Shown: piece by piece, positions 43,107 through 50,019 of the stretch
Numbering within the stretch: position 1 is the stretch's first letter
Layout: every line of letters begins with the position of its first letter
Source: Micromonospora chalcea
Lineage (GTDB): Bacteria; Actinomycetota; Actinomycetes; Mycobacteriales; Micromonosporaceae
Direction: 5' to 3'
DNA: 61,749 nt
Assembly: GCF_002926165.1 (NCBI RefSeq)
Contig: NZ_MAGP01000120.1
Location: forward strand, 1 to 61,749
Made by a program: the position numbers and the translations under genes
The notes under the pieces: generated by a model
Seen by the model: only the letters and a program-made list of their open reading frames with translations
The model's database searches: none
Told to the model about the DNA's origin: nothing

Positions 43107-44432
43107 TCAGCGGGGCGCCGGGGTGGCGCGGGGCGGGGGTGCCGGACGCGCCGGGCGGGTCAGGGTGCGGGTGGCGGCCGCGCCGAGTACCGCGCCCACC
43201 GCGATCACCAGGGTGGCCACCACCGCCACCGGCCAGGGCGACGGGCCGACCTCGGCCAGCCGCCCGCCGCCGAGCGGCCCGCCGGAGACCGCCGCGACCA
43301 GCCCCAGCAGCACGCCGGCCACCGGTCCGGCGAGCGCGGCCGGCCCGAGCAGCGCCGGCCAGGCCACATCGGCCCGTTCCTCGGCGGCCGCCCGGATCAG
43401 CCGCCGGGCCAGGAGCCAGCCGGCCGCCATCGCGGCCAGCACCGGCACCGCGAGCAGCGCGGCGCCGAGCCCGTCCATCGGGCCGCGGGGCAGGCCGGCC
43501 AGCAACGGTACGGCCTGCAGCGCGCCGACCGACACCTCACTCGTGCGGACGGCGGTGTCGGTGCCGACGGCGAACCCGGGACCGAGCAGGTAGCTGGCCG
43601 ACCAGGCGATGGCGTTCGGCGCGTACGCGAGGCTGACCAGGGTGATGCCGGCCTGACCGGCCACCCCGGTCCGGTAGGCGCCGATCATGTCGGCCGCGTC
43701 GCCGCCGCCGGTGGCCACCGCCAGTCCGGCCGCCCCCGCGCCCGCGCCGAGCAGCAGCAGCGCCGCGACCAGGCCGGTACGCAGGCCGTCGCGCAGCGGC
43801 GGTGGGCAGCGCGCGGTCAGCAGCGCCCAGACGCCTGTGGTGCGCAGCGCCCCGACCAGGGCGGCCGGCACGCCGAACGCGGCGAACGTGAGCGCGGCGG
43901 TGACCGGGGAGACCCGCAGCCCGCCCGCGTCGACGGCGAACGCGGCGAGCGCGCCGAGCAGCGCGTACGCGATCCCGACGGCGGCCGCGACGGTGAGCGC
44001 CTGGCGGGGCGAGCCGGCCCCGCGCGCGCCGACGGCCCGGCTGACGTGCACGCCGGCGCGGGTGAGCCGCCAGACGGCGAGCGCGCTCAGCGCGAGCGGG
44101 ATCAGGCCCAGCGGCCCGGCTGTGGTCTGCAGCGGCACGCCGTGCCCGAGCAGCCAGCCGGCCAGGCCGGCGCGCAGCGCGCCACCGAGCGAGCCGGCGT
44201 CCTCGCTGAGCTGGGCCAGGCCCAGCACGACGGAGACCGGCAGCCACGAGGTCAGCGCGGCCCAGAGCGCCGCCACCCCGGCCGCGACGGGCAACGGCGC
44301 CCGGCTGCGCGGCTCCTCGCCCGAGCGCGGCGCGGGCACCCGCGCGGCCGGGCGGGCGCGGCCGGGTGGCCGTTCCCCGGCGCGGGGACCGGAAGCCGGA
44401 CGGCGTGGCTGGTCAGGGGTGACACGTGACAT
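43107..44432 (-). CDS. DUF6350 multi-pass membrane protein
   Basis: A 441-residue protein. A Pro/Arg-rich cytoplasmic start of about 45 residues is followed by roughly ten hydrophobic helices. The conserved-looking block A-Y-A-P-N-A-I-A-W-S-A-S-Y-L-L-G-P-G-F-A-V-G-T-D-T, and the S-E-V-S-V-G-A-L-Q-A-V-P-L-L-A-x-L-P block after it, mark the DUF6350 family. Its gene habitually sits between sucCD and purNH in actinobacteria, as it does here. The function is unknown; a transport or cell-division role has been suggested by context only. Confidence 0.85.
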   Translation of the reverse strand: MSRVTPDQPRRPASGPRAGERPPGRARPAARVPAPRSGEEPRSRAPLPVAAGVAALWAALTSWLPVSVVLGLAQLSEDAGSLGGALRAGLAGWLLGHGVPLQTTAGPLGLIPLALSALAVWRLTRAGVHVSRAVGARGAGSPRQALTVAAAVGIAYALLGALAAFAVDAGGLRVSPVTAALTFAAFGVPAALVGALRTTGVWALLTARCPPPLRDGLRTGLVAALLLLGAGAGAAGLAVATGGGDAADMIGAYRTGVAGQAGITLVSLAYAPNAIAWSASYLLGPGFAVGTDTAVRTSEVSVGALQAVPLLAGLPRGPMDGLGAALLAVPVLAAMAAGWLLARRLIRAAAEERADVAWPALLGPAALAGPVAGVLLGLVAAVSGGPLGGGRLAEVGPSPWPVAVVATLVIAVGAVLGAAATRTLTRPARPAPPPRATPAPR

Positions 44433-44591
44433 CGGGTCTACTCTGGCACGCCGCGGGAAGGACGGCAGTCCGATACCGGGTCGGCAGCGCGGCGAGTTCG
44501 CCGAACCCCCGCCTCAGCGGTGGTGATCCGGTCTAGCCTCGGCCTCAGACGCGACCATTCCCGTCGCGGCGCCTACCGTTCGGAGGAAGCC

Positions 44592-44861
44592 GTGCACGCT
44601 CCGTATCCGCCACCACCGCCGCCGCCGGCCGTCGGCCGGGACCGGACCACGCTCTGGGGCGTCCTCGGCATCGTCTTCGGCCTGTTCTGCTGCGGCATCC
44701 TGGGCATCGTCTTCGGCGCGCTGTCGATCCGCGACGCGCGGCGCAACGGCAAGTCGCAGCTGCTCGGCTGGCTGGCCATCGCGTTCGGTGTGATCAACAT
44801 CGTCGCCAGCGCCATCGTGCGGGCCCGGGGCAACTCGTACTACCCGTACTGGTACCGCTGA
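44592..44861 (+). CDS. Small DUF4190-like membrane protein
   Basis: An 89-residue protein. A Pro-rich start (Y-P-P-P-P-P-P-P) is followed by two hydrophobic segments (about residues 22-42 and 58-75) separated by S-I-R-D-A-R-R-N-G-K-S-Q, and a Tyr-rich end. GTG 44592 is fixed by CGGAGGAAG just upstream. Paralogous in architecture to the protein at 42483-43028. Convergent with sucD. Confidence 0.8.
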   Translation: MHAPYPPPPPPPAVGRDRTTLWGVLGIVFGLFCCGILGIVFGALSIRDARRNGKSQLLGWLAIAFGVINIVASAIVRARGNSYYPYWYR

Positions 44862-44864
44862 ACG

Positions 44865-44900
44865 CGAGGGGGCCGGCCGGTTCCCCGGTCGGCCCCCTCG
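44865..44900. terminator. Bidirectional terminator at the sucD end
   Basis: CGAGGGGGCCGGCCGG (44865-44880) pairs with CCGGTCGGCCCCCTCG (44885-44900), 15 of 16, loop TTCC, between convergent genes. Confidence 0.88.
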
Positions 44901-44917
44901 GCGCGTGGTACGGCCGC

Positions 44918-45805
44918 TCAGCGGCCGGACATGAGCTCCCGCATCAGGTTGGCGGTCTCGGTCGGGGTCTTGCCGACCTTGACGCCCACCGCCTCCAGCG
45001 CCGCCTTCTTGGCGTCGGCGGTGCCCGCCGAGCCCGAGATGATCGCGCCGGCGTGACCCATGGTCTTGCCGGGCGGGGCGGTGAAGCCGGCGATGTAGCC
45101 GACCACCGGCTTGGTGACGTTGGCCTTGATGAACTCGGCCGCCCGCTCCTCGGCGTCGCCGCCGATCTCACCGATCATGACGATCGCGTCGGTCTCCGGG
45201 TCCGCCTCGAAGGCGGCCAGGGCGTCGATGTGGGTGGTGCCGATGATCGGGTCACCGCCGATGCCGACGCAGGTGGAGAAGCCGATGTCGCGCAGCTCGT
45301 ACATCATCTGGTAGGTCAGCGTGCCGCTCTTGCTGACCAGGCCGATGCGGCCGGAGCCGGTGATGTCGGCCGGGATGATGCCGGCGTTGGACGCGCCCGG
45401 CGAGGCGATGCCCGGGCAGTTCGGGCCGATGATCCGGGTGCGCTCGCCCTTGGACTTGTTGTACGCCCAGAACGCGGCGGTGTCGTGCACCGGCACGCCC
45501 TCGGTGATCACCACGGCCAGGTCGATGCCGGCGTCGATCGCCTCGACCACGGCGGCCTTGGTGAACTGCGGCGGCACGAAGATGACTGTGACGTCCGCGC
45601 CGGTGGACTTCATCGCGTCCGCGACGGACGCGAAGACGGGCAGCTCGGTGCCGTCGAAGTCGACGGTGGTGCCGGCCTTGCGCGGGTTCACGCCGCCGAC
45701 CACGTTGGTGCCGGCGGCGAGCATCCGCCGGGTGTGCTTGGAACCCTCGGAACCGGTCATCCCCTGCACGATGACCTTGGAGTCCTTGGTCAGCCAGATA
45801 GCCAT
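44918..45805 (-). CDS. sucD: Succinyl-CoA ligase alpha subunit
   Basis: A 295-residue subunit. It starts M-A-I-W-L-T-K-D-S-K-V-I-V-Q-G-M-T-G-S-E-G. The CoA-binding fold contains G-V-N-P-R-K-A-G and I-G-P-N-C-P-G-I. The phosphorylated His is in G-H-A-G-A-I-I-S-G. With SucC it makes ATP or GTP from succinyl-CoA in the TCA cycle. It starts 2 nt after the sucC stop. Confidence 0.98.
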   Translation of the reverse strand: MAIWLTKDSKVIVQGMTGSEGSKHTRRMLAAGTNVVGGVNPRKAGTTVDFDGTELPVFASVADAMKSTGADVTVIFVPPQFTKAAVVEAIDAGIDLAVVITEGVPVHDTAAFWAYNKSKGERTRIIGPNCPGIASPGASNAGIIPADITGSGRIGLVSKSGTLTYQMMYELRDIGFSTCVGIGGDPIIGTTHIDALAAFEADPETDAIVMIGEIGGDAEERAAEFIKANVTKPVVGYIAGFTAPPGKTMGHAGAIISGSAGTADAKKAALEAVGVKVGKTPTETANLMRELMSGR

Positions 45806-45807
45806 TG

Positions 45808-46986
45808 TCAGACCCCCGCAGCTGCCAGCTCGGCGGCCCGCTCGGCCGCGCCGTCCATGGTGTCGACCCGCTGGATCAGCGGGTTGGCCGCGCCGTCGAG
45901 GATCGCCCGACCGGCCTCGGCGTTGTTGCCGTCGAGACGGACGACGAGCGGCTTGGTGGCCTTCTCGCCGCGCTGCTCCAGCAGCGCCAGCGCCTGCACG
46001 ATGCCGTTGGCGACCGCGTCGCACGCGGTGATGCCGCCGAAGACGTTGACGAAGACGCTCTTGACCGACGGGTCGGACAGGACGATCTCCAGGCCGTTCG
46101 CCATCACCTCGGCGCTCGCGCCGCCGCCGATGTCGAGGAAGTTGGCCGGCTTGACGCCGCCGTGCCGCTCGCCCGCGTACGCGACCACGTCGAGCGTGGA
46201 CATGACCAGGCCCGCGCCGTTGCCGATGATGCCGACCTCGCCGTCGAGCTTGACGTAGTTGAGGTCCTTGGCCTTGGCGGCCTGCTCCAGCGGGTCCACC
46301 GACGCCTGGTCGACCAGGGCCTCGTGGTCCGGGTGCCGGAACGCGGCGTTCTCGTCCAGCGTGACCTTGGCGTCCAGGAGCAGCAGCTTGCCGTCCTTGG
46401 TGGTGGCCAGCGGGTTCACCTCGACGAGCGTGGCGTCCTCGGCGACGAACGCCTGCCACAGCTTCACCGCGACGTCGACGACCTGGTCGGCGACCTCGGC
46501 CGGGAAGCCGGCCGCGGTGACGATCTCCCGGGCCTTCGCCTCGTCGACGCCGGTGTTGGCGTCGATCGGAGCCTTGACGACCTTCTCGGGCGTCTCGGCG
46601 GCGACCTGCTCGATGTCCATGCCGCCGGCCACGCTGGCGATGCAGAGGAAGGTGCGGTTCGCCCGGTCGAGCAGGTAAGAGAAGTAGTACTCCTCGGCCA
46701 CGTCCGCGGTCACGGTGATCATGACCTTGTGGACGGTGTGACCCTTGATGTCCATGCCGAGGATGTCGGTGGCCCGGGCCACCGTCTCCTCCGCGCCCTC
46801 GGCCAGCTTCACGCCGCCGGCCTTGCCGCGGCCACCGACCTTCACCTGCGCCTTGACGACCACCCGACCGCCGAGGCGTTCGGCGATCGCGCGGGCCTCC
46901 TCCGGGGTAGTGGCGACGCCGCCGGCGAGCACGGGCAAGCCGTGCCGCTCGAACAGGTCCCGCCCCTGGTACTCGTACAGGTCCAC
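45808..46986 (-). CDS. sucC: Succinyl-CoA ligase beta subunit
   Basis: A 392-residue ATP-grasp subunit. It starts (GTG) D-L-Y-E-Y-Q-G-R-D-L-F, with K-A-Q-V-K-V-G-G-R-G-K-A-G-G in the nucleotide-binding part, E-V-N-P-L metal-binding residues, and F-V-N-V-F-G-G-I-T-A-C-D in the C-terminal ligase domain. GTG 46986 matches the family start. A promoter candidate about 105 nt upstream and a GCCTGTC inverted repeat in the leader (47057-47079) suggest regulation of sucCD as a unit. Confidence 0.98.
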   Translation of the reverse strand: MDLYEYQGRDLFERHGLPVLAGGVATTPEEARAIAERLGGRVVVKAQVKVGGRGKAGGVKLAEGAEETVARATDILGMDIKGHTVHKVMITVTADVAEEYYFSYLLDRANRTFLCIASVAGGMDIEQVAAETPEKVVKAPIDANTGVDEAKAREIVTAAGFPAEVADQVVDVAVKLWQAFVAEDATLVEVNPLATTKDGKLLLLDAKVTLDENAAFRHPDHEALVDQASVDPLEQAAKAKDLNYVKLDGEVGIIGNGAGLVMSTLDVVAYAGERHGGVKPANFLDIGGGASAEVMANGLEIVLSDPSVKSVFVNVFGGITACDAVANGIVQALALLEQRGEKATKPLVVRLDGNNAEAGRAILDGAANPLIQRVDTMDGAAERAAELAAAGV

Positions 46987-47056
46987 GTTTGCGCGTCCCG
47001 TCCCGTCTCCGCGGCGCGCCGTCGCGCCGCCACCAGCGTTGGAAAATCAGTTTGAC

Positions 47057-47079
47057 GCCTGTCATCAGAAGAGACAGGC
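47057..47079. other. Inverted repeat in the sucC leader
   Basis: GCCTGTC (47057-47063) and GACAGGC (47073-47079), perfect 7-bp arms with a 9-nt spacer. Just downstream of the sucCD promoter candidate on the minus strand, so it may be an operator or a leader hairpin. Confidence 0.4.
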
Positions 47080-47089
47080 CATTTGCCGC

Positions 47090-47117
47090 AGCCTAACGAG
47101 ATGGGAACCGGCGGCAA
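47090..47117 (-). promoter_or_regulatory. Candidate sucCD promoter
   Basis: On the minus strand TTGCCG (47117-47112), 16-nt spacer, TAGGCT (47095-47090). This predicts a leader of roughly 95 nt before the sucC GTG. The rest of the 434-nt gap 46987-47420 shows no gene: only the leader repeat, this promoter and the terminator at 47354-47390. Confidence 0.5.
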
Positions 47118-47353
47118 CCGAGCGGGTGCGGGGTGTGCGGTAATGCACAGCCCTCTTCGGCCGGCACCGGTTTCCGGCGGCGCCGGAACGCGGCGGCGGC
47201 CGCGGTTGTCAGCCGTCCGGGGGATGTGCCTGACCGGGCGTAACCGCCGGTCGGGGGCGTCGTTGAGTGTGATGTCGGAGCGCTGGTCAAGCGCGACGAC
47301 GGGAGCGGCCGATGCCCTGTCGGTCGAGGGGTGGCGGCGGGGCATCGTGCATA

Positions 47354-47390
47354 GAGGGGCCGGGCGTGTGAGGGGTGCGTCCGGCCCCTC
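47354..47390 (-). terminator. Terminator of the B12-binding protein gene
   Basis: GAGGGGCCGG (47354-47363) pairs perfectly with CCGGCCCCTC (47381-47390), 17-nt loop, 30 nt past the stop on the minus strand. Confidence 0.6.
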
Positions 47391-47420
47391 CCCCGTGCCC
47401 GGAGCCGCAAATGCGGCGGG

Positions 47421-47825
47421 TCAGCCGACCGGCTGGGCCACGTTCTCCCGCACCCATTCGACGATCGACCCGGTGGTCGCGCCGGGGGTGAAGATCTTCG
47501 CGACGCCGAGCCGCTCCAGCTCCGGCAGGTCGGCCTCGGGGATGATCCCGCCGCCGAACACCACGATGTCGGTGGCCTCGCGCTCGGCGAGCAGTTCGAG
47601 TACGCGCTTGAACAGCGTCATGTGCGCGCCGGAGAGCACGGACAGGCCGACCGCGTCCGCGTCCTCCTGGATGGCGGTCTCCACGATCTGCTCGGGCGTC
47701 TGGTGCAGGCCGGTGTAGATGACCTCCATGCCCGCGTCGCGCAGGGCACGCGCGACGACCTTCGCGCCCCGGTCGTGGCCGTCCAGGCCGGGCTTCGCGA
47801 CGACGACCCGGATACGAGAGCTCAT
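47421..47825 (-). CDS. Stand-alone cobalamin-binding protein (mutase small subunit type)
   Basis: A 134-residue protein consisting only of the B12-binding Rossmann-like domain seen at the C-terminus of methylmalonyl-CoA mutase. The D-x-H-x-x-G motif is D15-G-H17-D-R-G20; His17 would be the lower cobalt ligand. S-V-L-S-G-A-H and V-F-G-G-G-I-I-P then F-T-P-G-A complete the fold. It would need a separate catalytic subunit (a methylmalonyl-, ethylmalonyl- or isobutyryl-CoA mutase type), which is not in the window. ATG 47825 follows AAGGTG. The neighbouring sucCD could use succinyl-CoA produced by such a mutase. Confidence 0.9.
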   Translation of the reverse strand: MSSRIRVVVAKPGLDGHDRGAKVVARALRDAGMEVIYTGLHQTPEQIVETAIQEDADAVGLSVLSGAHMTLFKRVLELLAEREATDIVVFGGGIIPEADLPELERLGVAKIFTPGATTGSIVEWVRENVAQPVG

Positions 47826-48085
47826 CTGCGCACACCTTTCACCAGGACACTGACCTGAACGAACGGTAACCCGGCGGAGCGGGGGGCGGAAAGCGGGGCC
47901 CGGACCGTCCCACGCCCGGGCTACTCTCCTACCGCTCAGGCGCGGACGCGGAAAGCCGGACACCTCCGCCGATCGGTCACTGTCCGCGACGAATGGACAG
48001 TCGGAGGCCCATCCGACCGGCGGCACGAGACATGACAAGCCAGGATGGAAACGGACATAACGAATCGCCAGTTCGGCGCTTCGGC

Positions 48086-48114
48086 TTGTGACAGGAGTGG
48101 CAGTTGGCTAACGT
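48086..48114 (+). promoter_or_regulatory. Promoter of the first M23 peptidase gene
   Basis: TTGTGA (48086-48091), 17-nt spacer, TAACGT (48109-48114). This gives a leader of about 107 nt, which contains a GCGACACCGG/CCGGAGTCGC stem (48153-48162 with 48190-48199). The 402-nt gap 47826-48227 holds nothing else recognisable. Confidence 0.55.
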
Positions 48115-48227
48115 GTCCACGGTTGTCATCAGGTCCACGGACGGGTGACGACGCGACACCGGAGGTTCCACCGAGCTTCACCGAACGGTCCGGAGTCGCA
48201 TCGGATCCCCGACAACGGAGGGTGTGC

Positions 48228-48938
48228 GTGCGCCAGCGCCTGTCGTCTGAGCCCGATCGCTATCGCGGCCGCCGTCGCGTACCCACCCCCCCGCGGAGCC
48301 GCTACGCGGCGGTGGTCACCACCGCGTTCGTCGGCGCCGGCATCGTCGCCATCGGCGCGAACGCCCTTCCTGACGCCAAGAGCGTCAACCCCTCGGTCCT
48401 CGACGAGCTCCGGCAGGCCTCGGTCGCCAGCCAGGACGCGGCGGCCCGTGCCGACAGCGCCGACCGCGCGTCCCGGTCCGACCGCACCGACAGCAAGATC
48501 ACCGAGCAGGACCCGTGGCTCCTGCCGCTGCACGGCTACGACTTCAAGTCCCCCTACGGCATGCGCTGGGGCAAGCTGCACACCGGCATCGACCTGGTTG
48601 CGCCGGAGGGCACGCCGTACAAGGCGGTCCACGCCGGGACGGTCACCAAGGCGGGCTGGTTCGGCGGCTACGGCTACGCGGTGATCGTGAAGCACTCCGA
48701 CGGCACCGAGGCCATCTACGGCCACTCCTCCGCCGTGTCGGTCAAGGAGGGCCAGGAGGTGAAAGCCGGCGACCAGCTCGGCCTGGTCGGCAACACCGGC
48801 CACTCCTACGGCTCCCACCTGCACCTGGAGATCCATGTCAAGGGCCAGCCGCAGGACCCGGTGGCGTTCCTCAAGGAGCGCGGAGTGGACATCCAGCTCG
48901 AAATCGAAGCGATTTACGGCGACGTAGCCGCCTCCTGA
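48228..48938 (+). CDS. M23-family peptidase, membrane-anchored
   Basis: A 236-residue cell-wall endopeptidase. An Arg-rich N-terminus (residues 1-25) precedes a transmembrane or signal segment (about 26-45). A short coiled region (S-Q-D-A-A-A-R-A-D-S-A-D-R) follows, then the LytM domain. Zinc ligands are in H-T-G-I-D (first His and Asp) and H-L-H-L-E-I-H. Expected to cleave peptidoglycan cross-links outside the membrane. GTG 48228 is set by GGAGGG at 48217-48222; an in-frame ATG at 48045 would put the promoter inside the gene. The second M23 gene follows after a strong terminator. Confidence 0.9.
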   Translation: MRQRLSSEPDRYRGRRRVPTPPRSRYAAVVTTAFVGAGIVAIGANALPDAKSVNPSVLDELRQASVASQDAAARADSADRASRSDRTDSKITEQDPWLLPLHGYDFKSPYGMRWGKLHTGIDLVAPEGTPYKAVHAGTVTKAGWFGGYGYAVIVKHSDGTEAIYGHSSAVSVKEGQEVKAGDQLGLVGNTGHSYGSHLHLEIHVKGQPQDPVAFLKERGVDIQLEIEAIYGDVAAS

Positions 48939-48956
48939 CGCTCAGTACGCCCCGTC

Positions 48957-48984
48957 ACCGCCCGGATCACACGATCCGGGCGGT
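48957..48984 (+). terminator. Terminator after the first M23 gene
   Basis: ACCGCCCGGATC (48957-48968) pairs perfectly with GATCCGGGCGGT (48973-48984), loop ACAC, followed by TTCGTTT: the most canonical intrinsic terminator of the window. Confidence 0.92.
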
Positions 48985-49197
48985 TTCGTTTGGCGGAAGT
49001 CTGCCACGTCACACCCGCCGGTGTGAGCGGGACCACATCGGTAGGTGATCGTCTTCGCCGATGAACCGCCCGTCCGGTCGGCAACCGGGCACGCCGTGAC
49101 GGCCCGCAGCCATTGCTCCGGCCACCCGATACCCGCCACCACCTGCGCCGACACCAGTATTTCGTGGTCACGTGCCCCTCGACTGGTGAAGGATCCC

Positions 49198-49959
49198 GTG
49201 CAGCACAGCAGCCCCACCCCGGACAACGCTCCCGCCCGGCACCGGCGTCCGCGCCGCGCCCGGCGCACCGCATACGTGGTCACCGGCGCGGTGGCCCTGC
49301 TCGGCCTCGGCATCGGCGGCGTGGTCACCGTCGCCGACCGGTCCGCGCCGACGCCGGCCGCCGTCGACCTCGGCGTACAGGCCCGCGTCGACGACGCGGC
49401 CCGCGCCGACCGCTCGGCCCGCGAACCGATCACCCCGTCCGCCGTCCCGGCCAGCCCCGCGCCGAGCCCGAGCGCGACCACCCCGGCGCCGAAGAAGACG
49501 GCCACCGCCAAGCCCAAGCCGAAGAAGACCGTGGCGAAGAAGGCGGTGGCGAAGAAGCCGACCTGGGTCATCCCGATGAAGGGCGCGGACATCACGTCCT
49601 GCTACGGGCCCCGCTGGGGCACCCAGCACGCCGGCATCGACTTCGCCATGCCGGCCGGCACCCCGATCCACGCCGCCGCGGCGGGCACCGTGGTCAAGGC
49701 CGGCGACGTGGGCGACGGCTACGGCATCTCGGTCTTCATCGACCACCACAACGGCTACCTGACCCACTACGCCCACCAGAGCCGGCTCGCCGTCGCCGTG
49801 GGCGACAAGGTCACCGCCGGTCAGGTCATCGGCTACGAAGGCTCCACCGGCGACTCCACCGGCCCGCACCTGCACTTCGAGGTGCACCAGGGCGCCATGT
49901 GGAACCAGATCGACCCGGCGCCGTTCCTGCGCGCACGGGGCATCGACGTGGCCTGCTGA
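49198..49959 (+). CDS. Second M23-family peptidase
   Basis: A 253-residue exported peptidase. A basic N-terminus and hydrophobic segment (about residues 24-46) are followed by an acidic stretch, a Pro/Ala/Lys linker of K-K-T-V-A-K-K-A type (95-120), and a LytM domain. Metal ligands are in H-A-G-I-D-F and H-L-H-F-E-V-H. The linker could bind the anionic wall. GTG 49198 has AAGGA at the right spacing; the frame is open to 49045. The 239 nt before it, from the terminator on, are GC-rich with several possible stems and may hold an RNA regulator, but I could not match one. Confidence 0.88.
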   Translation: MQHSSPTPDNAPARHRRPRRARRTAYVVTGAVALLGLGIGGVVTVADRSAPTPAAVDLGVQARVDDAARADRSAREPITPSAVPASPAPSPSATTPAPKKTATAKPKPKKTVAKKAVAKKPTWVIPMKGADITSCYGPRWGTQHAGIDFAMPAGTPIHAAAAGTVVKAGDVGDGYGISVFIDHHNGYLTHYAHQSRLAVAVGDKVTAGQVIGYEGSTGDSTGPHLHFEVHQGAMWNQIDPAPFLRARGIDVAC

Positions 49960-49978
49960 CCGCGCCACGACAGGGGCA

Positions 49979-50011
49979 GGGCCCGGTCCGGCCACGAGCC
50001 GGACCGGGCCC
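49979..50011. terminator. Bidirectional terminator between M23 gene and pcrA
   Basis: GGGCCCGGTCCGGC (49979-49992) pairs perfectly with GCCGGACCGGGCCC (49998-50011), 5-nt loop, between convergent genes. Confidence 0.9.
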
Positions 50012-50019
50012 GCTCACGC

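Noticed and set aside
47940..48227. c-di-AMP (ydaO) riboswitch before the first M23 gene
   Set aside because: A GGCTAAC stretch resembles part of the consensus, but the other conserved blocks are missing, and that stretch is better explained as the -10 region.
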